NCBI GenBank assembly: GCA_023701135.1
Contig: JAMPXP010000012.1
Coordinates: 101,100-165,099 of the forward strand
DNA length: 64,000 nt
DNA from: Desulfobacula sp.
GTDB lineage: Bacteria; Desulfobacterota; Desulfobacteria; Desulfobacterales; Desulfobacteraceae
Direction: 5' to 3'
Position numbers and translations under genes: made by a program. Shown piece by piece: positions 8,878-19,110 of the stretch; position 1 is the first letter of the stretch, and every line of letters begins with the position of its first letter. The notes beneath the pieces were generated by a model. It did no database searches and had not been told where the DNA came from. It worked only from the letters and a program-made list of their open reading frames with translations.

Positions 8878-10197
8878 CTATTCTTCTGATTCCGGATGGA
8901 AGACATCCACATCTTTTAAATCATCACCCAGATAAGCTCTTTCCTTGGGTCCCAGGATGCCCAAGGAAAGGCACAGCAGGGTCCACAAATGAACGGTTTG
9001 CCAGGCATGATCATTGACTTCAGCCATATCATGCACCTGGGCGTGACAGTTATGGCAGGGGGTGATGCAATAGGCAGCCTTGGTGGAAAGAATCTGGTTG
9101 GCCTTGGTCTGACCATAGGCCCGTCTCTGCTCCTGGAATCCGGATTGCAGGTATCCGCCGCCGCCGCCGCAGCAAAAATTATTGGATTTGTTGGGCGTCA
9201 TGTCCACGAAATTTTCTTCGCCCACAACTGCCCTGACCACATATCGAAGGTCTTCGGCCACCGGATCCCCAAAGGATTTTCTGACCAATTGGCAGGGGTC
9301 CTGGACCGTGAATTTGATTTTTCTGTCCTTGTTCCAGTCAGAGGAGGGTTTAAGCTTACCTTCTCTTATCCACTGTGCATAAAGTTGAATAATGCTCTTG
9401 ATTTCAAAATTGTAAGGGATCTTGAATTTTGCCAGTCCGGCCCGGACTGCGAAGAGTTCGTGCCCTCACTCCGTGTTGAGCCAGACCTTGCAGCCCAGGT
9501 CCTCCACGGCCTTGACCTTGGTCCTCACAATGTTTTCCCAATTTTCATTATCAGCGGAAAAAAGGCAATAGTTTTCTGCAGCCCATCCTTTTGTCCCATA
9601 GGTCCAGTCTGCACCGGCAAGATGCATAATTTTCCACAAGGGGACCATTTCATCGGGTTCCGTCACCGGCTCCCTGGAATTCTGGTTCAAGAAATAATAG
9701 GCCCCTTCCCGGTTGAGGTCCGCCGTCATGTCTTCAAATTCAGGCTGGGCTTCCCGGTATTCCTCAAGCACATCTTCCACCACAAACTGGAAATCTTCTT
9801 CGGTGGCGCCCATGGCGGAACAGGTGTCGTTTCTCAATGCCATATCACAAGATCCGATGATGCCTTTGGGTTTCTTGTCTTTGGGCCACTGGGCCCGGGC
9901 GTTGAAAACAAGCTGGGGGATATTGATCTGCATCGGACAAACATACATGCACCGTGTGCACATGGAACACATCCAAACCCAGTTTGTGGTCAAAATTTCT
10001 TCATCCATTCCAAGAGCAGCCATTCTCAAAAATTTTCTTGGGTCCATGCCTTCAAGGCCGGTGGCCGGGCACCCGGATGCACATGCCCCGCAGGTCAGGC
10101 ATGCATTCAGGTTCCCTCCATCGGGTAAAAGCTTCATTACCTTGTCTTTAAAGACGCTCTTTCTTGCGCCCCCGATTTTAATAGCGGTATCTCCCAT
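8878..10197 (-). CDS. HdrD/GlpC-family iron-sulfur oxidoreductase, probable selenoprotein (UGA codon 244)
   Basis: Read through, this is a 439-residue protein. Residues 33-43 (CLTCGACASGC) and about 82-93 (CSMCTRCMYVC) bind two [4Fe-4S] clusters. The carboxy half carries CCG-type cysteine motifs: QDPCQLVR, CCGGGGG and CITPCHNC. The frame is interrupted once, by TGA at 9466-9468, in the context NTE-UGA-GHE. Related HdrD-like proteins have cysteine there, so selenocysteine is the natural reading. A 7-base-pair hairpin starts 17 nucleotides after the UGA, as bacterial SECIS elements do. The downstream part has the same codon style and domain continuity, so a nonsense mutation or frameshift is unlikely. 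The protein should be a cytoplasmic electron carrier/thiol-disulfide reductase subunit; its partner is not adjacent. Confidence 0.85.
9433..9449 (-). promoter_or_regulatory. SECIS-like hairpin for selenocysteine insertion
   Basis: On the minus strand, CAGUCCG-GGC-CGGACUG forms seven consecutive base pairs with a G-containing apical loop, beginning 17 nucleotides after the UGA at 9466-9468. Bacterial SECIS elements recognised by SelB lie within the coding sequence at about this distance and present a guanine in a small loop. The assignment rests on spacing and fold seen by eye. Confidence 0.65.
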
Positions 10198-10359
10198 GCT
10201 ATTTTTTCTCCCTATCGATATTCATTTAATGCATTTATGCTTCTTATCGCAATGGTTCCTTTATAAGAACGTTTTCCTTTTTCTCTTATTCCATCCTTTC
10301 TGTCAACCTTATTTTAAATCCTGAAAATCACATCTGATGTTTGCCGCTTGATGAATCTG

Positions 10360-12480
10360 CTATCGATTTAGGCTTCTTCCCAGCATCTGGTTGACGCAAT
10401 TCACATAATCAATATTCCGGCATGGTTTTGACAGGTGCTCAATATGGGGGTCTTTTTGCTTCAATGCTTTAATGGACTCCAAAAATTCGATATTGCCGGA
10501 AATAAAAAGCACGGGCACGGTCTTGTCCGTTTTCCGGATATGATGGTAAACATCCATGCCGTTAAGGTCCCCCGGCAGAATATAATCCAGGCTTATCAAA
10601 TCATAGGTGTTCCGGTTCAACGCGTCCATGGCGGCCTTTCCGCTACCGGCCAGGTCCACCTTGTGGCTTAGGGACTCATGGGTCAATATCCGGTACTGGA
10701 CATCCGCAATGGCTTGTTCGTCTTCGACCAGCAGGATATATTTTTTAAAACAGATTTTTTCTTTTTTAATTTCTCTGACTTCTTTTGCTGTTAATTCTTT
10801 TTTCATCACCGGAAGGGTTATGGTCACCTTTGTGCCCTTTTGAAGTTTTGAACGGACTGAGATGGCGCCCTTATGCTGGTTAACATATTTTTTGACATTG
10901 GACATGCCGTAACCGGTTCCTTTAATACCGGATTTATAAAACCCTTTTTTGTCCCTGCTGCCCTTAAGGCTAAAGGAAGGTTCAAAAATTTCCCCGAGAA
11001 ATTCTTCAGGAATGCCACACCCGTTATCTTCAATTTCCATTATTATCCTTCCCTTTTGATGATGGGTCCGGATGATGATCTCAGGTTGACGGACAAGGCT
11101 CACGGCATGGATTGAATTTTGGATCAGATTAACGACGGCATGTTCGATCATGCCGGGGTCTGCCAGGAGTTCAGGCAAATCCGGGCTGTATTCACGGGTC
11201 ACCTGTATCCCTTCCAGATCTTTTTTCAACAGGCCGATGACCAGTTCAATCTTTTCATTAAGATCGAAAAATTCCTGCTTCGGTTCATGATCCTTGGCAA
11301 AGGCCACCAGATTCTGGGTAAGATTTTTGCCGTGAAGGGTCTGCTCAAGAATCAATTCCAGGGTTTTTTTCGTCTTTTCATGGGGGCAGTCCATCAGGGC
11401 CAGTTCTGAATTTCCCATGATGACCCCCAGGATATTGTTAAAATCATGGGCCATTTTTCCGGCAATTTGGCCCACCAGGGCAAATTTCTGAGCTTCTGCC
11501 GCCGCAGTAAGGGCCTCTATTTTTTCAGCCTGAACCTTTCTCAGTTCCGTAATATCTTCAAAAATAAGGATCCCGGCGGAAATAAAACCGTCTGCATCAC
11601 GGACGGGAGCTGCATTGGATGAAATCCATTTTTCCAGTCCCTTGGAATTCCGGATGATGAATTGTTCATTCCGGATGGTCTCGCCCTTTATGGCGGCCCG
11701 GAAAAGCGGCAGATCCTCCGGCGCATAAGGGATTCCATCGGGCCTGAGGGCCCGCCAACCGGACCCGTGCTCCCCTTTGGCCGGGCAAAACAGAAGGGTT
11801 TCACCCAGGATATTCAAGGCTGCCGGATTGGCCCAGCGAAGGGAGACTTCCTTGGCTTCCGAAACGATGATCCCGGCCGGGGAATGCGCAAGGGCCGCCT
11901 CCAGCATGGCGCCGATCCGGTCCTTCTCCTCTGTTTTTTGTCGAACCATTCCGTCCAGATTTTCGATCCGGCTTTGAACCTCACGATTCAATTCCCATTT
12001 CCGGGCCAGGGCATGGGCGATCTGGAGCACCTCCACATCGTCAAAGGGTTTTTTCAGGATCAGCAGATTGTCGGTCTCCCCCAGCACCCGGCAGATCTCC
12101 TGCCAGGAATAATCTGCATAGGCCGTGCAAAGGACAACCTGTAAATCCGGGCATTCCTGCCAGAGATGATGGATGGTTTCGATGCCGTCCCAGCCCGGTG
12201 GCATGCGGCCGTCCACAAAGGCCAGGGCATAGGGATGTCCTTTGGAAAGGGCTTTTTGGACAAGGGCCAGGCCATCCCTGCCCTGGAAAGCAGAGTCGAT
12301 TTCAAAAAATCCGCGCTTTTCGGTTCGGATTTCAGCGCCAAAGAGGGTGGCCTCCATGTCTAAAAGACGGTGATCCAAGGCATGGGGCTTTATTAATATT
12401 TTGCGGAAATCCTCGTGGATCGCCGCATTGTCATCGATCACCAATATCCGTACAACCGGAACCGCATTACCGGGCATCAT
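10360..12480 (-). CDS. Hybrid sensor histidine kinase with two receiver domains (REC-PAS-HisKA-HATPase-REC)
   Basis: A 706-residue cytoplasmic signalling protein. The order is receiver (about 10-140, phospho-acceptor in AFVDGRMPPGWDG), short coiled coil, PAS domain (about 185-310), HisKA with KMAHDFNNILGVI, HATPase_c (DNGCGIPEEF N/G1 box and GTGYGMSN G2 box), and a final receiver (LISLDYILPGDLNGMD). It has no transmembrane segment. ATG 12480 was chosen because GGAG sits eight bases upstream; an upstream in-frame extension to 12543 reads into the preceding kinase gene without a ribosome site. It overlaps the upstream kinase gene by 14 bases and is probably its phosphorelay partner. No output DNA-binding domain is seen. 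Confidence 0.85.
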   Translation of the reverse strand: MMPGNAVPVVRILVIDDNAAIHEDFRKILIKPHALDHRLLDMEATLFGAEIRTEKRGFFEIDSAFQGRDGLALVQKALSKGHPYALAFVDGRMPPGWDGIETIHHLWQECPDLQVVLCTAYADYSWQEICRVLGETDNLLILKKPFDDVEVLQIAHALARKWELNREVQSRIENLDGMVRQKTEEKDRIGAMLEAALAHSPAGIIVSEAKEVSLRWANPAALNILGETLLFCPAKGEHGSGWRALRPDGIPYAPEDLPLFRAAIKGETIRNEQFIIRNSKGLEKWISSNAAPVRDADGFISAGILIFEDITELRKVQAEKIEALTAAAEAQKFALVGQIAGKMAHDFNNILGVIMGNSELALMDCPHEKTKKTLELILEQTLHGKNLTQNLVAFAKDHEPKQEFFDLNEKIELVIGLLKKDLEGIQVTREYSPDLPELLADPGMIEHAVVNLIQNSIHAVSLVRQPEIIIRTHHQKGRIIMEIEDNGCGIPEEFLGEIFEPSFSLKGSRDKKGFYKSGIKGTGYGMSNVKKYVNQHKGAISVRSKLQKGTKVTITLPVMKKELTAKEVREIKKEKICFKKYILLVEDEQAIADVQYRILTHESLSHKVDLAGSGKAAMDALNRNTYDLISLDYILPGDLNGMDVYHHIRKTDKTVPVLFISGNIEFLESIKALKQKDPHIEHLSKPCRNIDYVNCVNQMLGRSLNR

Positions 12481-14095
12481 GCGCTGTCTCCTGAAAAATA
12501 GGAAGGTCAAGGGTAAAGGTTGCCCCAAGGTCAAGGCCGTCACTGTGAACGCTCAAGCTTCCTCCCAGCCCTTTGGCGGCAATGGCCCCGCTGTGCAGGC
12601 CGAAACCGTGCCCTGATTTGCGTGTGGTAAACCCATGCTGAAAAATCCGGGTTAAATTTTCAGAAGGAATCCCCCTCCCATTGTCCGAGACCTGCATGCT
12701 CAAACGGTCAGGACCGGAACAAAAAATCCGCAACGTGATGATTTTCTCCTTTTCAAGTCCGGCGCAGGCATATTTGGCGTTATTGATCAAATTTAAAAGG
12801 ATCTGCAGGACTTTGTGCTTGTCCGCGGTGATGGGAGGCACATCCCGGTATTGCCGCTCTACACTGATTTCATGACGGGCCAGGGCTCCGGCGCTGAGCT
12901 TCAGGGTATCCTCCATCAACTGTTCCGGGGCAATGGTTTCAAGAACACCTGAAACGCGACCATAACTCTGCTGCATGGTTACAATTTCCTTGATATGAGC
13001 AATCCGCTGTTGCAGCGCTTCGGTTTCCCTTAAAATAAGCTGTTGTTCTTCAAGAAGCACCGAGGACAAAGAGGTCAGATAGACCGGAATCTGCCGTCCC
13101 CTGGGATCCTCTGCCAAAAACCGCCCCAAATCGGCTCCGGACTCGGCGATCAGACCGGCCACCTTGGCAATGTTTCCCATGCGGGATTCCCGGACCTGAT
13201 TCATGATCAGGTTGCAGGACACATTGACACTGTTCAGTACATTGCCCACATTATGCAAGACCCCAGTGGCCACCTCGGCCATGCCCGCAGCCCTGGACAA
13301 TTCCAGAAGAGAACTCTGGGCCGTGGCCAGTTCCGCCAGGGCCAGTTCCTTGGCAAGAACCTGATCCTGCAATTCTTTGGTCCGCTCCTCCACCCGCTGT
13401 TCCAAACTCGCCTTTGCTTCCAGCAGCTCTTCCTGGTCATGACGGCGGGCTTCGGCGAGCTGTAATGCCTTTTCAGTTGTTTCCTGGAGTGCGGTTGTCC
13501 GCTGAATCACCAGCTCTTCCAATGAATTCTGATAGTCCAGCAATTGCTGTTCCAGACTTTTGATCCCCACGAGGGGCATCCTGTATACCAGCATGGACAG
13601 GCTTCCCCCCATGACCAGGCAGAGGATGAAAATGGTAAGGGCCTTAACAAGGAATGATCCGGCGGCCAGATGAATCCATATTTCACCGATCTTTTGATTG
13701 TTAAACAGAATTGAAGCAGGCTCTCCCTGAATCGCAAATTGGCTGAAAAGACCCTGGGTCTTTTCCCTATGGCTGAACTGGGTGATGGGGTTTGATTGGC
13801 CATCCAGAACGGCGATGCTGAAAATGCCCTTGTTGGGGACAAAGCTTTCAATGATCTCTGAATATTTGGTTGCCTGATATTTCCAAAGGCCTGGAGAGCC
13901 GGCCGCCAATTGCCGGATGCTGTCGCTGAGCTGTCTGGCGTACAAGCTTGTCTCATTTTTCAGCCTCTTGAATTCAAGGTAAGAATAGGCTCCGGGAATC
14001 AGGAATGAAATCACGAGGCAGATGATCAGTGACACAGGAAGCAGTTTTTTGGAAAGCTCCCTGCTGATGCTGATCTGTTTGTCGCGTCGAATCAT
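12467..14095 (-). CDS. Membrane sensor histidine kinase
   Basis: A 542-residue kinase with a transmembrane segment at about residues 18-38, a short periplasmic domain of about 110 residues, a second membrane segment at about 150-170 and a long coiled coil (about 180-270). The H-box is atypical: [15 protein letters not shown], a form seen in many deltaproteobacterial kinases. The HATPase domain has [16 protein letters not shown] and [16 protein letters not shown]. It lies directly downstream of a PstS-like binding protein, so the periplasmic part may sense that protein or its ligand. It overlaps the next gene, a hybrid kinase. Confidence 0.85.
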   Translation of the reverse strand: MIRRDKQISISRELSKKLLPVSLIICLVISFLIPGAYSYLEFKRLKNETSLYARQLSDSIRQLAAGSPGLWKYQATKYSEIIESFVPNKGIFSIAVLDGQSNPITQFSHREKTQGLFSQFAIQGEPASILFNNQKIGEIWIHLAAGSFLVKALTIFILCLVMGGSLSMLVYRMPLVGIKSLEQQLLDYQNSLEELVIQRTTALQETTEKALQLAEARRHDQEELLEAKASLEQRVEERTKELQDQVLAKELALAELATAQSSLLELSRAAGMAEVATGVLHNVGNVLNSVNVSCNLIMNQVRESRMGNIAKVAGLIAESGADLGRFLAEDPRGRQIPVYLTSLSSVLLEEQQLILRETEALQQRIAHIKEIVTMQQSYGRVSGVLETIAPEQLMEDTLKLSAGALARHEISVERQYRDVPPITADKHKVLQILLNLINNAKYACAGLEKEKIITLRIFCSGPDRLSMQVSDNGRGIPSENLTRIFQHGFTTRKSGHGFGLHSGAIAAKGLGGSLSVHSDGLDLGATFTLDLPIFQETAHDAR

Positions 14096-14103
14096 AGGGT
14101 TTC

Positions 14104-14950
14104 CTAGGGCAAGGGAAGGTACCCATTCTCCTGTAAAATCTTTTTTCCCGCCTCGGTGCTCACAAACCCGAGAAACCGTTTTGCTTCGTCCGGGAGAAGT
14201 TCCGGACGATAAATAAAGGAAAGCGTTCGGCTCAAGGGATATGTCCCGTTCCTAACCCTCTCCATATCCGGAGCGATGCCGTCAAGCTTCAAGGCCTTAA
14301 CTCTCAGATGCTCGGTGGCGACCATCCCAAGATCTGTTACGCCGATGGCATAGGGCGTATTTGAAAGTGCCCGGTTTGCATCCTGGTCATTAAAATAAAG
14401 GGTCCAGCGCTTGGCGTCATGGCTCTCGGTATAGACTTCCCTAAATCCGGGAAGGGCAGCCTGAAGCACCAGAAAACCGCTATCGGACTTTTCCCTTGCC
14501 TGAACGATGATGGGATTGCCGTCTTTCCATGTCGTCCTTGTTCCCTTGAAAATCTCGATTAATTGCCGAGTGGTAATCGTGTCCTCCTGAACGGAGGAGT
14601 GGGCGCCGACAATGATTGCCACACGGGCATAGGGATGTTCAACAAGCCCCAGGTTCTTTTCCTCTTCCTTCAGGGACCGGGAGACCAATCCCAGGGTGAT
14701 GGCCCCATCGGTAACAGCCTTTATGGCGCCCTTGGTGCCGATACTGCCGGGGATATCGATGGTAATGGTCTGATTTTCCTCTACAAAGGCCTTTGCCAAG
14801 AGACGGGTGATGCCCAAATTAACACCCGATCCGGCAGCTATAACAGCTTCCGGATGAGCTGGAGCCGGGATGTCTGAGGCCCGGCCGGGAGATCCGAACC
14901 CTAAACCCCCAACGATAAAAATACCCATCAAAAAAAAAAAAGTGCCTCAT
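14104..14950 (-). CDS. PstS-like periplasmic phosphate/oxyanion-binding protein with a 12-T tract in the signal peptide
   Basis: A substrate-binding protein of the PBP-like (PstS) family: VIAAGSGVNLGITRLLAKAF resembles the phosphate-binding loop, and DGAITLGLVSRSLKEEE and YAIGVTDLGMVA are conserved. The mature frame runs from about 14931 to 14104 (275 codons). The only good ribosome site (AGGAGG at 14955-14960) serves ATG 14950, but 12 consecutive T (14930-14941) put that ATG out of frame. With 11 T the start would read MRHFFFLMGIFIVGG, a normal signal peptide ending near GRASD. So either slippage restores the frame, or a TTG/ATG inside the tract is used without a ribosome site. No PstCAB permease is adjacent, and a kinase pair follows, so the protein may be a sensor module rather than a transporter component. 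Confidence 0.75.
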
Positions 14951-15113
14951 GTCGCCTCCTGTATCATTTCAGTATCTGTTCGGCAGGAATGTTTCCTCAG
15001 GATATCTGCTTTATCTCATGAAAAAAAAGGAAGTTCAACCGAAATCCATGGGAGGCATAAACCCTAACGGTTCAATTTGACATTTTTGTACTTTGCGTTA
15101 CTATGCAAAAGCG

Positions 15114-18100
15114 ATGAATGAATCCAAATCCATACCCTCCAAAAGGCAGCCGGCAAGACCGAAAAATAAAGGCCGGGAAGCATTGCCGCTCTTCAAACCC
15201 GCCCGGATCACCTTTAACCCGGATCTGCCCATTACGGACAAAAAAGAGGAAATCATCCAGGCCATAAAACACAACCCCGTGGTCATCATCTCCGGGGCCA
15301 CCGGGTCCGGCAAGACCACCCAGATCCCGAAATTCTGCCTTGAGGCGGGGCGGGGGATCACCGGCCGCATCGGCTGCACCCAGCCCCGGCGCATCGCTGC
15401 CGTCACCGTGGCGGCAAGGATTGCCGAGGAACTGGGTGAACCCCTGGGACAGTCCCTTGGATATAAAATCCGGTTTGACGACAAGACAAGCCCCAGGGCC
15501 TGCATCAAACTCATGACCGACGGCATCCTTCTGGCCGAAACCCAGACAGACCGGTTTTTAAACGCCTATGATACCCTTATCGTGGATGAAGCCCATGAAC
15601 GAAGCCTCAACATCGATTTTACCCTGGGTATTCTAAGACGCTTAGTAAACCGTCGAAAAGACTTGAAACTCATCATCACCTCGGCCACCATCGATACGGA
15701 AAAATTCTCCAAAGCCTTTGGCAATGCCCCGGTGATAGAGGTCTCCGGCCGGATGTTTCCGGTTGAAATCCTCTACCGGCCCTATCTGAATAAGGCAGGC
15801 GATGATCCGGAAGCCGAAGATCAAGGCTATGTTGAAGCTGCCGTCGAGGCGGTCTTCCACATTCTTTCGACCTCCAGGTCCGGTGATATCCTGGTCTTCA
15901 TGCCGACGGAACAGGATATCGGCGAAACCCTGGACCTGATCCGCAGCCGAAGGCTTCCGGGAATAACGGGTTTGCCTCTTTTTGCAAGGCTTTCGGCCCA
16001 GGAACAGTCCCGGATCTTTTCCCGCCAGGCCGGAAGAAAAATTATTGTGGCCACCAATGTGGCGGAAACCTCTTTGACCATCCCCGGCATCAAATATGTG
16101 GTGGACACGGGCCTGGCAAGAATTCCAAGCTATTCTCCCCGGACAAGGACCACGGCCCTTCCGGTCAGCCCCATTTCCCAGTCTTCGGCCAACCAGCGGG
16201 CCGGGCGGTGTGGCCGGGTTGAAAACGGGATCTGTATCCGGCTCTTTGATGAGGATGAATTTGCAAAAAGGCCTTTTTTTACCTCGCCGGAAATTTTAAG
16301 AAGCAATCTTGCCGAAGTTATCCTCAGGATGATATCCCTGAATCTCGGAGATGTTTCAAATTTCCCCTTTATTGATCCTCCCTCTCCCAAAAGTATCCAG
16401 GACGGATTTGCCACCCTTCTGGAACTTGGGGCCATTGAAGGAAAAAAAGGCAGCGGCAGCAAGACCGGGGGAAAGGCATACCAGCTCACCCCCATGGGAC
16501 AGGTCATGGCCAAACTGCCCATGGATCCCAAATTATCCAGAATTTTAATCGAGGCCGACAAAAACGGATGTCTTGACGAAGCCGCCGTCATCACCACGGC
16601 CCTGACCATTTCAGACCCGCGGCAAAGGCCATTGGATAAAGCCCAGCAAGCCGACCAGAAGCACGCGCTGTTCAAGGACCCGTCCTCTGATTTCGTGACC
16701 CTCTTAAATATCTGGAACGCCGTCAAGGCTGCAGAAAAAAGATTAACATCCCGGTCCGGGCTCAAGGCCTTTTGTCAGGATCATTTCCTGAGTTTCAGGC
16801 GGATCAGGGAATGGAGCGATATTCACGGACAGGTCCTCAAGATTTTAAAGGAATACGGTATTGGCGGGAAAGCAAAACTACCCGTTTCCGGCGGCACCCA
16901 GGGATTAAAGGCAAAAACCTTTGACATTGGCGGGCCCCTTTATATCGCCCTTCATCAATCCCTGCTGGCCGGTTATATCTCCAGCATTGCCCATAAAAAG
17001 GAAAAAAATCTTTTCACGGCGGCAAAGGGGCAGCAGACAGTGATATTCCCCGGCTCCGGCCTTTTTGATAAGGCAGGTAACTGGATTGTGGCCGCAGAAT
17101 TCGTCAAAACCAGCCGGCTTTTTGCAAGGACCGTCGCCAATATAGACCCTGAATGGCTGGAACCCATTGCAAAGAACCTGTGTACCTATACCTATTCAGC
17201 CCCCCACTGGGAAAAAACCGAGGGCCGGGTCACGGCCACCGAGCAGGTGTCTCTGTTCGGGCTCATCATTGTCAATGACCGGAAAATTGCCTACGGTAAA
17301 ATCAATCCCCTGGAGTCGGGGGAAATTTTCATCCGCCATGCCCTGGTCCGGGGGGAAATCCGGCAACGCTTCGAATTCATGGCCCATAATCAAAAATTAA
17401 TGGCGTCCCTTGAAGATCTTGAACATAAAACAAGAAAAAGAGACATCCTGGCATCGGAAGAGGATATTTTTCTTTTTTATCAGTCCAGGCTTCCTGAACC
17501 ATTTTCTGATATCCGGTCCTTTGCCCGGTTCATCAAAGAAAAGAATGATCCTGATTTTTTAAAAATGACCCTGGAGGACCTCCAAAAATCCGATGTTGAC
17601 GCCCATGAACTCTCCTTATACCCCGATACCCTGACCATGGCCCAGGGTAAATTCAATCTCGAATATGAATTCAATCCCGGTTCGCAAAAGGACGGGGTCA
17701 CCCTGAAAATCCCTGCTTCTTCCGCTCCTTTTATTTCCAGGGATCGCCTGGACAGGCTGGTGCCGGGGCTTTTTGAGGAAAAAATCGCAGCTCTCATCAA
17801 GGCCCTTCCCAAATCATACCGGGTAAAACTGGTTCCCATATCGGAAAAAGCCGCCGCCATTGCATCTGAAATGCCAAAAGAAGACCGGCCCCTGTTCTGC
17901 CTGTTGTCTTCTTTCATTCAAAACCGGTTTAATGTCCGGATTCCGGAAACCCTATGGTCAGATCAGGATTTGCCCGATCATCTCAAAATGCGGATTTCCA
18001 TCCGGGATGAAAGGGGAAAAGAAATCCAGTCCTCCCGGGACAAGGCCGTGTTAAGCCAATTTACCGGTACCTTACCGGTTCAACAGGATGATGTCTTGAA

Positions 18101-19025
18101 TAAGGCCCGCCAAAAATTTGAAAGATCCCGTATCCGGCAATGGGATTTCCCGGACCTTGAAGCATCCATTATCCTGAGCACGACCCCTCATCATATCCTA
18201 AAGGCTTACCCCGGCCTTAAGATTGAGGCTGATCCGGAAAAAAATACGGAAACCCTCTCCTTAAGATTGTTCTTATCCCAAAAAGAAGCAGAGACAAGCC
18301 ATTGTGAGGGCATCAAATATCTTTTCACCCTCCTGTTCCCCGATGATTTCAAATCCTTGAAAAAGTATATCCAGGCATCATCCGGGATAAAAGAGACGGC
18401 CCTGTTCTTCAATGGACGGTCCGAATTTCAAAATTCCCTTTTCAACCGGATCACCACCGATTTTTTTGCAAAACCCATCCGGACTCAAAAAGAGTTTGAG
18501 TCCCATGCCGGACGGGAAATCCCCCGCCTTTACAAAAACGGCCAAGAATTTATTAAGATGATAACGGACCTGGGCCAAGAGTACCGGGCCTGTTTTGAAC
18601 TGATCCAGAAATTGTCCTTTCAACACAGAAAAATGAAAAAAACAACCGATATGTTGACCTGTCTCTTCAATGACCTGAAAAACCTTGTGCCCCCGAATTT
18701 TGCCGATCTTTATACCCATGACAGGATCAGGCATCTGGCTCGGTTTACGGCCTGCCTCCGGATCAGGGCCCAAAGGCTGGCGGACAATCCTTTGAAGGAA
18801 GAAAAAAAGATCATGCAGTTGGAAAAGTACACGCGTCATCTTCCCGCCTTTCTATCCTCTCTTTCCGTTCATTCAACACCGGAAAAATCTTCATGCGTGG
18901 AAGAATTTTTCTGGCTTCTTGAGGAATATAAAATATCTTTATTTGCTCCTGAACTTAAAACCATGGTAAAGATTTCGGAAAAAAAGCTGGACACTTTTCT
19001 GGTTAAACTGTCAACCATGATATGA
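15114..19025 (+). CDS. hrpA: ATP-dependent RNA helicase HrpA (DEAH box)
   Basis: A 1,303-residue DEAH/RHA helicase, the same length as E. coli HrpA. Motif I is GATGSGKTTQIPKFC, motif Ia TQPRRIAAVTVA, motif II DEAH (VDEAHERSL), motif III SATID, motif V TNVAETSLTIPGI and motif VI QRAGRCGR. The helicase-associated and OB-fold domains follow, then the long HrpA-specific carboxy-terminal region (about 700-1300). HrpA unwinds structured RNA and helps release stalled ribosomes. An upstream TTG at 15093 would add seven residues; ATG 15114 is preferred, though its ribosome site is weak. Confidence 0.95.
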   Translation: MNESKSIPSKRQPARPKNKGREALPLFKPARITFNPDLPITDKKEEIIQAIKHNPVVIISGATGSGKTTQIPKFCLEAGRGITGRIGCTQPRRIAAVTVAARIAEELGEPLGQSLGYKIRFDDKTSPRACIKLMTDGILLAETQTDRFLNAYDTLIVDEAHERSLNIDFTLGILRRLVNRRKDLKLIITSATIDTEKFSKAFGNAPVIEVSGRMFPVEILYRPYLNKAGDDPEAEDQGYVEAAVEAVFHILSTSRSGDILVFMPTEQDIGETLDLIRSRRLPGITGLPLFARLSAQEQSRIFSRQAGRKIIVATNVAETSLTIPGIKYVVDTGLARIPSYSPRTRTTALPVSPISQSSANQRAGRCGRVENGICIRLFDEDEFAKRPFFTSPEILRSNLAEVILRMISLNLGDVSNFPFIDPPSPKSIQDGFATLLELGAIEGKKGSGSKTGGKAYQLTPMGQVMAKLPMDPKLSRILIEADKNGCLDEAAVITTALTISDPRQRPLDKAQQADQKHALFKDPSSDFVTLLNIWNAVKAAEKRLTSRSGLKAFCQDHFLSFRRIREWSDIHGQVLKILKEYGIGGKAKLPVSGGTQGLKAKTFDIGGPLYIALHQSLLAGYISSIAHKKEKNLFTAAKGQQTVIFPGSGLFDKAGNWIVAAEFVKTSRLFARTVANIDPEWLEPIAKNLCTYTYSAPHWEKTEGRVTATEQVSLFGLIIVNDRKIAYGKINPLESGEIFIRHALVRGEIRQRFEFMAHNQKLMASLEDLEHKTRKRDILASEEDIFLFYQSRLPEPFSDIRSFARFIKEKNDPDFLKMTLEDLQKSDVDAHELSLYPDTLTMAQGKFNLEYEFNPGSQKDGVTLKIPASSAPFISRDRLDRLVPGLFEEKIAALIKALPKSYRVKLVPISEKAAAIASEMPKEDRPLFCLLSSFIQNRFNVRIPETLWSDQDLPDHLKMRISIRDERGKEIQSSRDKAVLSQFTGTLPVQQDDVLNKARQKFERSRIRQWDFPDLEASIILSTTPHHILKAYPGLKIEADPEKNTETLSLRLFLSQKEAETSHCEGIKYLFTLLFPDDFKSLKKYIQASSGIKETALFFNGRSEFQNSLFNRITTDFFAKPIRTQKEFESHAGREIPRLYKNGQEFIKMITDLGQEYRACFELIQKLSFQHRKMKKTTDMLTCLFNDLKNLVPPNFADLYTHDRIRHLARFTACLRIRAQRLADNPLKEEKKIMQLEKYTRHLPAFLSSLSVHSTPEKSSCVEEFFWLLEEYKISLFAPELKTMVKISEKKLDTFLVKLSTMI

Positions 19026-19039
19026 GGTGTTCCACATAC

Positions 19040-19072
19040 GTTTTTCCTTGTTATTATCGGGAAAAACTTTTA
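19040..19072 (+). terminator. Weak terminator-like hairpin after hrpA
   Basis: GTTTTTCC (19040-19047) pairs with GGAAAAAC (19060-19067), followed by TTTTAA. The stem is AT-rich and the T run is short, so termination would be partial. It lies 15 bases after the hrpA stop and 44 before the next gene. Confidence 0.35.
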
Positions 19073-19110
19073 AGTAGACCTATACGGATAATCATGCTTC
19101 GAGGTGACTC

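Noticed and set aside
9289..9468. Apparent break of the HdrD-like gene into two genes or a pseudogene
   Set aside because: The frame is the same on both sides, the only stop is a UGA at a conserved cysteine position, and a SECIS-like hairpin follows at the right distance.
14961..14990. GG-N10-GC pattern upstream of the PstS-like gene as a sigma-54 promoter
   Set aside because: The -24 box reads AGGAAAC rather than TGGCAC, so only the minimal dinucleotides match.
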